Made by a program: the position numbers and the translations under genes. This document shows positions 1-8,590 of a DNA stretch of 64,000 nt, piece after piece (the first letter of the stretch is position 1; every line of letters begins with the position of its first letter). The stretch lies in NCBI GenBank assembly GCA_050943335.1, contig JBMNOZ010000002.1, positions 1 through 64,000 of the forward strand. The letters run 5' to 3'. The notes beneath the pieces were generated by a model. It did not search any database. It saw only the letters and a program-made list of their open reading frames with translations, and was not told the origin of the DNA. The DNA is from JBMNOZ01 sp050943335. GTDB taxonomy: Bacteria > Bacillota > Desulfitobacteriia > Desulfitobacteriales > Syntrophobotulaceae.

Positions 1-2
1 CC

Positions 3-125
3 ACTTACACACCCGAGGAAATTGGAGGGATGCTGTGGAGGGATATTCACTTATCATATTCGCTGAAACCCAGATTTATCAAGGTTTACAGCTTATACGA
101 AAAACCTTCACGCATTGGATTTTGA
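3..125 (+). CDS. 3' end of an unidentified gene (possibly radical SAM)
   Basis: An open frame enters from the left edge and stops at TGA 123-125, leaving about 40 residues. They begin TYTPEEIGGMLWRDIHLSY and continue with KPRFIKVYSLYEKP. The pattern TPEEI followed by a basic/aromatic helix with KPRF resembles the C-terminal tail of B12-binding radical SAM proteins, but too little is present to be sure of the family. The stop codon lies inside a tRNA-Leu remnant on the other strand, so the present C-terminus may be a product of the recombination that broke that tRNA. Confidence 0.4.
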   Translation, partial: TYTPEEIGGMLWRDIHLSYSLKPRFIKVYSLYEKPSRIGF

Positions 126-158
126 GTGCCGCACGTCTACCAATTCCATCACACCGGC
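117..158 (-). pseudogene. 5' half of a tRNA-Leu(CAA), broken at the anticodon loop
   Basis: On the minus strand, position 158 begins a clear leucine tRNA 5' half: acceptor GCCGGTG, D-arm with GGAATTGGTAGACG, then the anticodon loop CTCAAAA (anticodon CAA) at about 120-126. After the loop the 3' side of the anticodon stem does not pair with the 5' side, and no variable arm, T-arm or CCA follows. The remnant overlaps the tail of the plus-strand gene at 3-125. The break at the anticodon loop is a known crossover position for tyrosine-recombinase integration. Confidence 0.75.
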
Positions 159-212
159 CTTTTTAAGCTGTTACGATCAATTTAGGTTCCAAGCCTTTGA
201 GACCGCTTTTGT

Positions 213-241
213 ATTATAACGAAATCAGAATAAAATTGCAA
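213..241 (-). promoter_or_regulatory. Consensus housekeeping promoter of the broken tRNA-Leu
   Basis: Minus strand TTGCAA (236-241), 17 bp, TATAAT (213-218). It points at the tRNA-Leu fragment, whose first base (158) lies about 48 nt past the expected start point. A near-perfect promoter still feeds a tRNA that no longer has a 3' half. Confidence 0.7.
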
Positions 242-262
242 CCGAGTTTTTTAAAAACCAAC

Positions 263-466
263 CTAATCGCTGATAATACTTAAAAGTATTTCCTGAGCTT
301 CTTCAGCTTCGGACACAGGAACTGCAATTTCTGTTGAAACCTTGTTTGACTTTTTTTGCTCAGATCCTGAAGATCTTAATTGCGCCAGGATTCCTTCTTG
401 AGCTAAAGCGAGCTGGTACTTTTCGGCTATTTCCTGAGTAGGCGCGATATAAATCACAGTCCACAT
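263..466 (-). CDS. Small DUF2007-like protein
   Basis: A 67-residue protein beginning MWTVIYIAPTQEIAEKY. The start at 466 is chosen because GGAGGT sits 6 nt upstream; a longer reading would run into the end of coaD. The pattern (MWxVIYxAPxxxxAEK, then an LxxEGIxAQLR strand) resembles DUF2007, a small alpha/beta fold named putative prokaryotic signal transducing protein. It is soluble with no catalytic motif. It lies 37 bp downstream of coaD and is probably co-transcribed with it. Function unknown. Confidence 0.7.
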   Translation of the reverse strand: MWTVIYIAPTQEIAEKYQLALAQEGILAQLRSSGSEQKKSNKVSTEIAVPVSEAEEAQEILLSIISD

Positions 467-503
467 TGTAGTACCTCCACATCCTTTTCTCTTCCTAAAG
501 CAG

Positions 504-989
504 TTATAAATTTTTATGATACTTTTCAATCAATGCTTTTTCTACATTAGGCGGTACAAAACCAGAAATATCAGCGTTCAAAGATGCCGCCCATTTAATC
601 GTGCTCGAGCTAATAAAGGAATATTCGCAGTGGGTAATTAAAAACAAAGTTTCAATGGAGGGGTCAAGTTTTTTATTCATCAATGCAAGCTGAAATTCAT
701 ATTCGAAATCTGTTAAAGCCCTTAGACCCCTGATCAAAGCCACGGCATTATGTTTGCGGGCAAATTCCACGGTTAAACCGGTAAAAGAGCAAACTTCTAC
801 GTTTTTCATACCGGAAATCGCTTCTCTAAAAAGATCCTGTCTTTCTTGTAAAGAAAACAAAGGGTCTTTTTTGTTGTCAGCAGCCACCGCTACAATTACC
901 CGGTCAAACAAATTGACCGCTCTCTTTAAAATATCAATATGCCCGTTGGTTACCGGATCAAATGTTCCAGGATAAACTGCAATACGCAT
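504..989 (-). CDS. coaD: Phosphopantetheine adenylyltransferase
   Basis: 161 residues, the normal family length. CoaD transfers AMP from ATP to 4'-phosphopantetheine, the penultimate step of coenzyme A synthesis in the cytosol. Visible motifs are the nucleotidyltransferase signature GTFDPVTNGHID near residues 8-19 (TxGH form), the substrate-binding RGLRALTDFEYE stretch and the C-terminal ISSSTIK motif that binds ATP phosphates. An AAGGGGCG ribosome site precedes the ATG at 989. It is followed by the DUF2007-like gene, and dnaE ends 35 bp upstream. Confidence 0.97.
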   Translation of the reverse strand: MRIAVYPGTFDPVTNGHIDILKRAVNLFDRVIVAVAADNKKDPLFSLQERQDLFREAISGMKNVEVCSFTGLTVEFARKHNAVALIRGLRALTDFEYEFQLALMNKKLDPSIETLFLITHCEYSFISSSTIKWAASLNADISGFVPPNVEKALIEKYHKNL

Positions 990-1024
990 AATTTTTCGCC
1001 CCTTGATGTCTAATATTACTTAAT

Positions 1025-4000
1025 TCATTGCCATTTTACATTTTCTCGGCCAATCAAAGAAACAAGTTTGTTTTCGAGTTCAGAGGTGGCGGAAACAAAG
1101 AATCTTTCATGGGCAGCAAATGTCTGTTGAGAATCCTGAAAGTAGAAATAAACGGGGTTATTACCAGGATATATGGAGATAATATTCAAAACCTTATCCA
1201 GGATAACCTTATTTTCGGGATTTTTCAATTTAAGAAAAAGTTTTCTTGGGTTAAAATTTCCGTTATCTTGCCAATAAAAGGCTTCTCCTTCCGAAATCGC
1301 TGTTGCTTGTTCTTTTGCTTTCATTGTGTCTAAATATTCATCTAAAAGCAAGATCTTTTCAGCAAAAATTTTCCTTTCTTCTTCATTTATATAATAGCGC
1401 CCCTGTACAAGAACAATCTGGTCATTTTCCAAACCCATTACCTGGGAATATATTCTAGGAAATACCAAAACCTCAATAGCCCCGGTCAAATCTTCGAGTA
1501 TAAAACTGGCCATCATTTCCCCTCTCTTGGTTATTGTCTGTCTGAAAGAATTTATTATCCCCCCGAGAATAACCTTCTTTTCTTCCTCGCTTTCTAAACA
1601 GCTTATTATATCCGAACTGGTATTCTCTTTTAGAGCTTTTTCCACAGACTGTAAAGGGTGGCTGGTAAGATAGATACCCATATACTCTTTCTCCATTTTT
1701 TGGATTTCGCTCTCTGCAAATTCGGGAATCTCAGGAACGTCCAATCCTTCATCCAAATTAGAATCTAAATCAAAAAGGGAAATCTGTCCACTTTGTCTAT
1801 CTTTATGTCTATTTTGGGCCAGTTCTAGCGCTTGATCAAGGACCCGCATCCCTTGGGCTCGGTTAAGCAAGGATGAAAAAGCCCCGGCCTTAATCAGACT
1901 TTCCAAAGCCCTTCTATTTATTAGTCTGGGCTCTAAACGTAAAATAAAGTCATAAAAAGATTGGAAAGGTCCATTTTTCCGTTCCTCGACAATAGCCTCT
2001 ACCAAACTGCTCCCTACATTACGAATGGCCTCTAAACCAAAACGGATGGCATCTTTCTCAATTGTAAAATCGCTCGAGCTATATTGAACATCAGGAGGGA
2101 GAATTCCAATTCCCCGGCTCTTAGCTTCTTGAATATAGAAAGACACTTTATCCGAAGTGCCGATTACAGAACTGAGTAAAGAAGCCGTAAATTCCAAAGG
2201 ATAATTAGCTTTTAAATAAGCTGTTTGGTAGGAAATCATTGCATAGGCGGTAGCATGACCTTTATTAAAACCGTATTCGGCAAACTTAGCCATCAGGTCG
2301 AATATTTGTTCAGCGTCTTCTTCATTTATTCCTAGACGCAAAGCCCCAGGGACAACCCACTCACCTTTCTCATCCTGTAAGCCATAAATAAAATTTCGTT
2401 TTTCCTCCGCCATAATCTTTTTATCTTTTTTCCCCATGGCTCGACGCAAAAGATCCGCTCGGCCTAAAGAGTAGCCCGCAAGATGCTGGGCGATTTGCAT
2501 AACCTGCTCTTGGTAGACAATAATTCCATAAGTAGGTTTTAAAATACTTTCTAATTTAGGATGCAAATAGCTTATATTGCCCCCATGTTTTCGGCGGATA
2601 AACTCTGGAATTTGGTCCATAGGCCCTGGTCGAAAAAGTGCTAAAACAGCAATAATATCTTCAAAACAACTAGGTTTTAAATCCTTTAAAATGGACCGCA
2701 TCCCTCCACTTTCCAGTTGAAAAACACCAATACTTTTTCCCGCTGCGAGGAGCTCATAAGTAGCGACATCATCTAGAGGTAGGCTATGGATATCGAGTTC
2801 TTTTCCTGTTGTCTGTTTAATTTTCTCCAGTGTTTTTGTAATAATGGTTAGGTTTCTTAAACCCAAAAAATCCATTTTTAACAAACCTATTTCCTCAACA
2901 GTTTTCATGGCAAACTGGGTCATTAAAAAACCTTCTGCTGTTTTCTGCAAAGGTAAATAATTAGTTAGATCGTCCTTAGAAATCACCACTCCAGCAGCAT
3001 GGGTTGAGACATGGCGGGGCATACCTTCTAAAGATCGGGATATTTCGTACAGTCTTTTTATTTCCTCTTCCTCTTCGATCATTTTTCGGAGTTCTGGGGA
3101 TACCTTTAAAGCCCTCTCCAAGGTCATCCCCAATTCGGAAGGGATTGCCTTAGCAACTCTATCCACCTTCCACAGGGGAATATCCAGAGCTCGACCAGCA
3201 TCACGGATCGCCGCTTTAGCCCCCATAGTACCAAAAGTAATTATTTGGCACACCTTCTCTTCCCCATATTTCTCCGTAACGTATCTAATAACTTTTTCCC
3301 GCCCCTCAGGGTCAAAATCAATATCTATATCCGGCATGGATATTCTCTCCGGATTTAAAAATCTTTCGAACAGTAAATCGTGCTGTAAAGGTTCCACAGA
3401 AGTAATCCCTAACAAATATGCTACCATACTGGCCGCAGCTGAACCCCGGCCCGGTCCTACAGCAACCCCCTGCTCCCTAGCGTAACGGCATAAATCGGCC
3501 ACAATTAAAAAGTAACTGGAAAAACCGGTCTGCGTAATAACCTCTAGTTCATAATTGAGCCTTTGTTTTTCGGTTTCAGTAGCTTGGGGATAATATTTTG
3601 GAAAGGCTTCCCAACATAATTTTCGAAGGTACTCCTCAAGATCATAACCCTCAGGAACTTCAAAAGATGGCAAATAATGCTTACCAAAAACAAATTCCAC
3701 CTGACAGCGAGAAGCGATTTCCCCAGAAGTTGTTAAAACCTCTGGAGTTTCACCGAAAAGGAGATTCATTTCCTCTTTACTCTTCAAGTAATACTCCTGA
3801 CCTTCAAAGCTCATCCGGGTGGGATCATTTAATGTTTTACCCATTTGAATGCAGAGCAAAACATCTTGAATAAAAGCATCCTCCCGGCGGACGTAGTGGA
3901 CGTCATTGGTGGCTACTAGGGGAATGCTAGTTTCCTGGTGCAATCTCCAAAGTCCTGCTTGCACTTTCTTTTGCTCTGATAAACCATGATCTTGAATTTC

Positions 4001-4513
4001 AAGAAAGAAATTGTCCTTTCCAAAAATGTCTCTAAACTCAAGGGCCGCACTTTTAGCCTTTGAATAATTGTTTTGCAAAAGGGCCTCGGGGATTTCCCCG
4101 GTCAAACAACCGCTTAAAGCAATTAAGCCTTTGCTATAAGTCTGCAAAAGCTCTTTATCAGCCCGGGGCTTATAATAAAAGCCACCGATATAAGCTTGGG
4201 AAACTATTTTCACAAGATTTCTATACCCTTCATTACTTTCAGCCAGCAATACCAAATGATTATTGTTATCATCTTTTCCAGCTTGTTTATCTGTTCTTTT
4301 CCCCGGAGCCATATAAATCTCACAGCCAATAAGCGGTTTGATTCCCTGTCTTTGACAGGCCTTATAAAAGTCTACAACTCCGTACATAACGCCGTGATCG
4401 GTAATAGCCAAAGCGGACATCTCTAATTCCGCCGCCCGACGAACTAATTCTTCAATTCTGGCTGCCCCGTCCAAAAGACTGAATTCAGTATGCACATGCA
4501 AATGTGTAAACAT
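1025..4513 (-). CDS. dnaE: DNA polymerase III subunit alpha, DnaE type
   Basis: 1162 residues, full length. Replicative family C DNA polymerase; in Firmicutes DnaE works beside PolC, extending RNA primers. Order of domains: an N-terminal PHP domain (HVHTEFSLLDG near residue 5, with further His and Asp motifs), the catalytic palm with PGRGSAAAS at about 352 and PDIDIDFDP at about 393 (two catalytic aspartates), the thumb and fingers, a tandem HhH region, and a C-terminal OB-fold near 980-1060. There is no DEDDh exonuclease insertion, which separates it from PolC. It starts 4 bp after the ytoI stop, so the two are probably one transcript. Confidence 0.97.
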   Translation of the reverse strand: MFTHLHVHTEFSLLDGAARIEELVRRAAELEMSALAITDHGVMYGVVDFYKACQRQGIKPLIGCEIYMAPGKRTDKQAGKDDNNNHLVLLAESNEGYRNLVKIVSQAYIGGFYYKPRADKELLQTYSKGLIALSGCLTGEIPEALLQNNYSKAKSAALEFRDIFGKDNFFLEIQDHGLSEQKKVQAGLWRLHQETSIPLVATNDVHYVRREDAFIQDVLLCIQMGKTLNDPTRMSFEGQEYYLKSKEEMNLLFGETPEVLTTSGEIASRCQVEFVFGKHYLPSFEVPEGYDLEEYLRKLCWEAFPKYYPQATETEKQRLNYELEVITQTGFSSYFLIVADLCRYAREQGVAVGPGRGSAAASMVAYLLGITSVEPLQHDLLFERFLNPERISMPDIDIDFDPEGREKVIRYVTEKYGEEKVCQIITFGTMGAKAAIRDAGRALDIPLWKVDRVAKAIPSELGMTLERALKVSPELRKMIEEEEEIKRLYEISRSLEGMPRHVSTHAAGVVISKDDLTNYLPLQKTAEGFLMTQFAMKTVEEIGLLKMDFLGLRNLTIITKTLEKIKQTTGKELDIHSLPLDDVATYELLAAGKSIGVFQLESGGMRSILKDLKPSCFEDIIAVLALFRPGPMDQIPEFIRRKHGGNISYLHPKLESILKPTYGIIVYQEQVMQIAQHLAGYSLGRADLLRRAMGKKDKKIMAEEKRNFIYGLQDEKGEWVVPGALRLGINEEDAEQIFDLMAKFAEYGFNKGHATAYAMISYQTAYLKANYPLEFTASLLSSVIGTSDKVSFYIQEAKSRGIGILPPDVQYSSSDFTIEKDAIRFGLEAIRNVGSSLVEAIVEERKNGPFQSFYDFILRLEPRLINRRALESLIKAGAFSSLLNRAQGMRVLDQALELAQNRHKDRQSGQISLFDLDSNLDEGLDVPEIPEFAESEIQKMEKEYMGIYLTSHPLQSVEKALKENTSSDIISCLESEEEKKVILGGIINSFRQTITKRGEMMASFILEDLTGAIEVLVFPRIYSQVMGLENDQIVLVQGRYYINEEERKIFAEKILLLDEYLDTMKAKEQATAISEGEAFYWQDNGNFNPRKLFLKLKNPENKVILDKVLNIISIYPGNNPVYFYFQDSQQTFAAHERFFVSATSELENKLVSLIGRENVKWQ

Positions 4514-4517
4514 AATC

Positions 4518-5822
4518 CTACCTGTTTTCCCCCATTCGCGCGGTCATTAAACCCTTCACGAATAATTTTTCATCATTATAAAGATCTATTTCAATGGTAC
4601 AGGTTTTTTTAGTTACAAGGAGCAGCTTGGCGGTAATTTTAATTTCTGTACCGATAGGGACAGGATAGATCTGATAAAAGTTAAAGTTCTCGGTAATACC
4701 ATCGAGGCGATATTTTTTACGTAATGCTATGTACCCAGCGGTATTCATAAGAGTAACCAAATTACCGCAACTGGCTGAGCCAAACTCGTTAGCCATAAAT
4801 TGAGTGATTTCCCCGCAAATCGTAAGATGCTCCGAATCATCGGCATAACGAAAGCCGCTGAGCACCAAGTTGTCAACAGTTTCCCCAAATTGGGGCTGTT
4901 TTTGGATCTGTTGGAAAGCTTCGAGAACATTTTGTAAACTTACGATCCCGATCAGAACACCATTATCCACAACCGCAGCGATTTCCCAGCCTTCCCAAAC
5001 CATTTTTCGCGAAATATGGGTTACCGAATCATCCCTACCGACTGTAAAAGGCTGTCTATTCATAACTTCAGAAATAATTACATCCTGATCAGCCCCCGCA
5101 ACTTCCATAGCGGTAACCATACCGACCACATTCTTGTTTTCATCAACAACGGGAAAGCGACTATGCCCGGTCTGCTGGGAAAGAGCGTGCCAATCCTTTA
5201 TTGTCGCGTCTTGACTTAAATATTTTACATCCTTGACCATAATATCTTCCACAAGCAATAATTCTTTACCTATTAGACGGTCAAACAACGCCCTGTTGAT
5301 CATTGTGGTGACAATAAAAGAGTCGTAGGGTGAACTGATAACCATCGAACCGGTTTCTCTGGCCAGTTCTAAAACTTCCTCTGCCGGCTCCTGTCCCCCA
5401 GCGATTAATAGCGAAACTTTATTTTTAAGAGCCAAGATTTGGGCCTCAGTGCGATTCCCGACAATGCACAGAGTGCCGGGTTCTAGATACCTTTCCAGAT
5501 CTTTTAGTTCCATGGCGGCAATAATAAACTTATTTGGACGTTCTGATTTTTTATTTTCGCCGCATAGAATAATTCCCTCTACTATTTGAGCCACTTCATT
5601 TAAAGTCAGATCTTCTATGGGCCTTTCCTTTACCCCTTCAATTCTTAAGGTTCCAACTTTGGGAATAGAACGTACCAAGCCCTTGCTCTCAGCCTCTTTT
5701 ATAGCTCGATAGGCCGTACCTTCGCTAACATCAAGTTCCCTCGCTATAAAACGGACCGATACTTTGCTCCCAATCTTTAAATTTTCAATAAAACTTAAAA
5801 TTTGCTGATGTTTTGTAGTCAA
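4518..5822 (-). CDS. ytoI: YtoI-family regulator: HTH, DRTGG, CBS pair, hotdog domain
   Basis: 434 residues. An N-terminal winged helix (residues about 1-62, with VRFIARELDVSEGTAYRAIKEAESKGLV), a DRTGG domain (about 75-185), two CBS motifs (about 193-310) and a C-terminal thioesterase-like hotdog fold (about 320-434). This matches B. subtilis YtoI, which also sits near dnaE. CBS pairs commonly bind adenine nucleotides, so a nucleotide-responsive regulator is inferred; its ligand and targets are not known to me. The start is TTG at 5822 with AGGTGGGG upstream. A promoter-spanning inverted repeat (5830-5869) suggests autoregulation. Confidence 0.85.
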   Translation of the reverse strand: MTTKHQQILSFIENLKIGSKVSVRFIARELDVSEGTAYRAIKEAESKGLVRSIPKVGTLRIEGVKERPIEDLTLNEVAQIVEGIILCGENKKSERPNKFIIAAMELKDLERYLEPGTLCIVGNRTEAQILALKNKVSLLIAGGQEPAEEVLELARETGSMVISSPYDSFIVTTMINRALFDRLIGKELLLVEDIMVKDVKYLSQDATIKDWHALSQQTGHSRFPVVDENKNVVGMVTAMEVAGADQDVIISEVMNRQPFTVGRDDSVTHISRKMVWEGWEIAAVVDNGVLIGIVSLQNVLEAFQQIQKQPQFGETVDNLVLSGFRYADDSEHLTICGEITQFMANEFGSASCGNLVTLMNTAGYIALRKKYRLDGITENFNFYQIYPVPIGTEIKITAKLLLVTKKTCTIEIDLYNDEKLFVKGLMTARMGENR

Positions 5823-5829
5823 TAAAAAC

Positions 5830-5869
5830 GCCCCACCTATTTTTTTATCATTATACCATAAGGTGGGGC
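5830..5869 (-). promoter_or_regulatory. ytoI promoter inside a 9-bp inverted repeat (candidate operator)
   Basis: GCCCCACCT at 5830-5838 and AGGTGGGGC at 5861-5869 are perfect inverted arms 22 bp apart. Between them on the minus strand lies an extended -10 box, TGG followed by TATAAT (5850-5855). The downstream arm overlaps the ytoI ribosome site. The upstream arm lies before the expected transcription start, so it cannot form an RNA hairpin with the other arm, and a DNA operator is the better reading. Confidence 0.5.
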
Positions 5870-5897
5870 CACAAACTATTTAGAATTATTATAGAGG

Positions 5898-6068
5898 TTA
5901 TTTGCCCAACCTTTTTAAACGTTGAGCCAGTTTCCCCCCTAATTTTCCTGAGACTCTGGGACTTATAGAATGCCAACCGTTTTTTTGAACTTCTTCCGCT
6001 ATACCCAACTCCTTTTTTAATTCTTCAATAAGTTCCTCTTTCCCTTTTTGTATTATTTCATTGATCAT
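5898..6068 (-). CDS. Small acid-soluble spore protein, alpha/beta type
   Basis: A 56-residue open frame with ATG at 6068 and a GGGGTG ribosome site. Residues read LKKELGIAEEVQKNGWHS and then SGKLGGKLAQRLKRLGK. This fits the alpha/beta SASP pattern, with an ExGxxxxVxKNGW core and a GGKxxxR segment. These proteins coat spore DNA in the forespore and protect it from UV and heat, and are degraded by the GPR protease on germination. It is short for the family, so a minor SASP is likely. A 30-bp palindrome at 6264-6293 separates it from glnA. Confidence 0.7.
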   Translation of the reverse strand: MINEIIQKGKEELIEELKKELGIAEEVQKNGWHSISPRVSGKLGGKLAQRLKRLGK

Positions 6069-6094
6069 AATGATAATTCACCCCTTCAAAAGTC

Positions 6095-6226
6095 TTAAAT
6101 AACAGAAATTATGGAAGCTGTTTCTTCTTTATACGGACACTCCGGCTGTTTTAAGCCTAGGGTATGCTGCAGGCGACAAGTGCCGTTTTCAGCGTAAATG
6201 CAATTTAAACATTCTTTGTTTCTCAT
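6095..6226 (-). CDS. Small four-cysteine protein, function unknown
   Basis: 43 residues, ATG at 6226 with AGGTGA 6-7 nt upstream and TAA at 6095-6097. The cysteines are spaced ECLNC then GTCRL then PECPYKEE, a pattern able to bind one metal ion or a small iron-sulfur site. There is no signal peptide or membrane segment. It lies directly upstream of the spore-protein gene, 26 bp apart on the same strand, so joint transcription is likely. I do not recognise a named family. Confidence 0.6.
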   Translation of the reverse strand: MRNKECLNCIYAENGTCRLQHTLGLKQPECPYKEETASIISVI

Positions 6227-6263
6227 CTTTTATCACCTGCTTATATTTTGCCCTTTAAATGAA

Positions 6264-6293
6264 AAAATATCCTGTAAGCTTACAGGATATTTT
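6264..6293. terminator. 30-bp perfect palindrome between glnA and the small genes
   Basis: Arms 6264-6278 and 6279-6293 are perfectly complementary around CTGTAAG/CTTACAG. The outer AAAATA/TATTTT ends give an A-tract on one side and a T-tract on the other, so it can act as a terminator for glnA (minus strand). Without a spacer loop it could also be a binding site. Confidence 0.6.
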
Positions 6294-6342
6294 AAATAAC
6301 AGTTAATTATTTAATTTATTAATCTAAATCAAAATTTAAACA

Positions 6343-7770
6343 CTAAAGATCATAGTAAAGAGCAAATTCCGCCGGATGGGGATACCTATTGAACTCTTGG
6401 ACTTCTTTTCTCTTTTTCTCCAGCCAGATTTCAAGAAGCCTTTTTGGGAAGACACCCCCTTGGAGCAAAAATTCATGGTCTTTCTCTAAAGCCTCTAAAG
6501 CCTGTTCCAAAGAACAAGGGAGCGGCTGAATTTTAGCCTGTTCTTCTGGCGGCAAATTGTACAGATTAACATCGTAGGGTCCATACCCTAATTCAATAGG
6601 ATCCATTTTTTGAAGAACTCCATCCAGCCCGGCCATAAGGATCGCCGCGTAGGCATAATACGGGTTACATGTAGCATCCGGATTTCTGATTTCAAAACGT
6701 TTTTGGTGGGGCAGTCTTGCATAATCCGGGATTCTTATCACCGCACTACGATTTGCAGTAGCAAAGCAGATACTGACAGGAGCTTCATACCCAGGTGTCA
6801 GACGTTTATATGAGTTAGTGCTAGGATTGGTTAGAGCGCACAAAGCCGGAGCGTGTTTTAACAACCCACCAATAAAATATAAAGCCGTCTTACTTAAACC
6901 AGAATAACCATTGGCATCGTAAAAAACCGGCTTCCCTTCCTTAAAGAGATGGATGTGAACGTGCATCCCGCTGCCTGCTTCCCCCGGTAAAGGTTTGGGC
7001 ATGAAAGTAGCGCTTTTCCCGACCTTAAAAGCAGCGTTTTTTACAATATATTTAATCAGCATGGTGTGATCAGCCATCTTGAGCATCGGCCCGAGTTCAA
7101 CTTCAATTTCCCCTTGTCCCGGTCCTCCCACTTCATGGTGATGGTATTTGACTTGTACCCCGCATTCTTCCAAGAGCGTACACATTTCACTTCTTAGATT
7201 ATAAAGGACATCCATTGGCAGGGTCATGTGATAGCCACCTTTTAAGGGAACCTTATAACCTAAATTTTTTCCCTCCTGAAAGCTGTTCCATTCCGCCTGT
7301 TCGGCATCGATTTTATAACCGGATTCATTTTGCTGCAGTTTATAATTGACCTGGTCAAAAATATAAAACTCAAATTCGGGCCCGATTATCATCTCATCGG
7401 CAATTCCAGTCGAACGCATATATTCCTCGGCCAGGCTGGCAACTGTTCTAGGATATTGATCAAAAGGTTTGGGCGTCTCCCCAATAACCTTAACATCCCC
7501 GATCATGGACAGCGTTGCCACCTCAGCAAAAGTCTCCTTTACCGCTGTGGCTAAATCTGGAATAAAAACCATATCGCTTTTCTCAACCGGGGCGTAACCA
7601 TAATTAGAACCGTCAAAGCCGATTCCGCTTAGCAATGTTTCCTCGGTAAAGCGCTCCGCTGGAATGGTTAGATGGCGCCAGCGGCCAAAAAGATCAGTCA
7701 TTTTGAAATCAATCATTTTTATCTCATGTTTCCGACAATACTGTTGAAGTTGTTCCAGAGTTTTAAACAT
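6343..7770 (-). CDS. glnA: Glutamine synthetase type I
   Basis: 475 residues. Makes glutamine from glutamate, ammonia and ATP in the cytosol as a dodecamer. N-terminal beta-grasp with FDGSNYGYAPVEKSD (about 53-67), then the catalytic domain: GPEFEFYIF (metal-binding Glu), HHHEVGGPGQGEIE, NPSTNSYKRLTPGYEAP (about 313) and NRSAVIRIP. Near residue 398 is NLYNLPPEE, matching the adenylylation loop of the GSI-beta class (NLYDLPPEE, Tyr397 in E. coli). No GlnE or GlnB is visible here, so whether the tyrosine is modified is open. ATG at 7770 with AAGGGAGC upstream. Confidence 0.96.
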   Translation of the reverse strand: MFKTLEQLQQYCRKHEIKMIDFKMTDLFGRWRHLTIPAERFTEETLLSGIGFDGSNYGYAPVEKSDMVFIPDLATAVKETFAEVATLSMIGDVKVIGETPKPFDQYPRTVASLAEEYMRSTGIADEMIIGPEFEFYIFDQVNYKLQQNESGYKIDAEQAEWNSFQEGKNLGYKVPLKGGYHMTLPMDVLYNLRSEMCTLLEECGVQVKYHHHEVGGPGQGEIEVELGPMLKMADHTMLIKYIVKNAAFKVGKSATFMPKPLPGEAGSGMHVHIHLFKEGKPVFYDANGYSGLSKTALYFIGGLLKHAPALCALTNPSTNSYKRLTPGYEAPVSICFATANRSAVIRIPDYARLPHQKRFEIRNPDATCNPYYAYAAILMAGLDGVLQKMDPIELGYGPYDVNLYNLPPEEQAKIQPLPCSLEQALEALEKDHEFLLQGGVFPKRLLEIWLEKKRKEVQEFNRYPHPAEFALYYDL

Positions 7771-7830
7771 TCATGCGTGCTCCCTTTCAACCACTTTCAA
7801 GAATAAAGAAATCGACAAATACACCAAGCA

Positions 7831-7839
7831 ATTATAACA
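7831..7839 (-). promoter_or_regulatory. Extended -10 promoter of glnA
   Basis: Minus strand TGT followed directly by TATAAT (7831-7836), about 60 nt upstream of the glnA start. No good -35 hexamer is seen, as is usual when the TGn extension is present. Confidence 0.45.
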
Positions 7840-7889
7840 TATTCCGCTTCTAAATTACTTAGCGGTTCTTTTCAAATCCTAAACCAATC

Positions 7890-8585
7890 TTAGATTTCAA
7901 GGGATTGACCAGATTTCAGTAAAATTCCCTGACAAGCGGGCACTTGGGCTTTAAGCAAATCCAAAAAAGCTTGGGCATCTTGTTCAATTACCGGGAAAGT
8001 ATTAAAATGCATCGGCACTAACCGCTTGGGCTTGAGCATCTGGGCGGCTAAAACCGCATCTTCCGGCCCCATAACATAATTGCCGCCGATAGGAATCATA
8101 GCCAGTTCCAAATCAAAACGGTTGCCGATAAGCCCCATATCTCCGAATAAACCAGTATCGCCAGTGTGGTAAACCCATTTATTCTCCATCTTGATTAGAA
8201 AACCACAGGGTAAACCGCCCTCTAAGAACGTTCCGTCTTCCTGAGGGATTCCTGAGCCATGGAAAGCAGGAGTGAGGCGAACGGTCCCAAAAGGAAATTG
8301 GTACTCTCCCCCGATATGCATGGTATGCACCTTAGCTCCCCGGTTTTCAGCATAAGTGCCGACTTCAAAATTCGCAATAATCAGAGCACCGCTTTTTTCA
8401 GCCAGCTCTATGGCATCCCCGAAATGATCCCCGTGGCCGTGGGTAATCAAAATGGCATCAAGCGGCCCTAAATCCTCAGGACTAACATTTGCTTGAGGAT
8501 TATGGCGCAAGAAAGGATCAATAATTATCTTGCCCTGATGAGATTCAATCTCAAAACAGGCATGACCGTAAAATTTTACCTTCAT
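7890..8585 (-). CDS. UPF0173 metal-dependent hydrolase
   Basis: 231 residues of the metallo-beta-lactamase fold, close to the YtkL/UPF0173 family. Motifs: THGHGDHFGD (His and Asp metal ligands), a further histidine ligand in TPAFHGSG, HTGDTGLFGDM (bridging Asp) and a closing MHFNTFP (His). The substrate of this family is not established. It starts at ATG 8585 with GGGGGT upstream, 5 bp after the glycosyltransferase gene at 8591, so the two are likely co-transcribed. Confidence 0.9.
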   Translation of the reverse strand: MKVKFYGHACFEIESHQGKIIIDPFLRHNPQANVSPEDLGPLDAILITHGHGDHFGDAIELAEKSGALIIANFEVGTYAENRGAKVHTMHIGGEYQFPFGTVRLTPAFHGSGIPQEDGTFLEGGLPCGFLIKMENKWVYHTGDTGLFGDMGLIGNRFDLELAMIPIGGNYVMGPEDAVLAAQMLKPKRLVPMHFNTFPVIEQDAQAFLDLLKAQVPACQGILLKSGQSLEI

Positions 8586-8590
8586 TCAAA

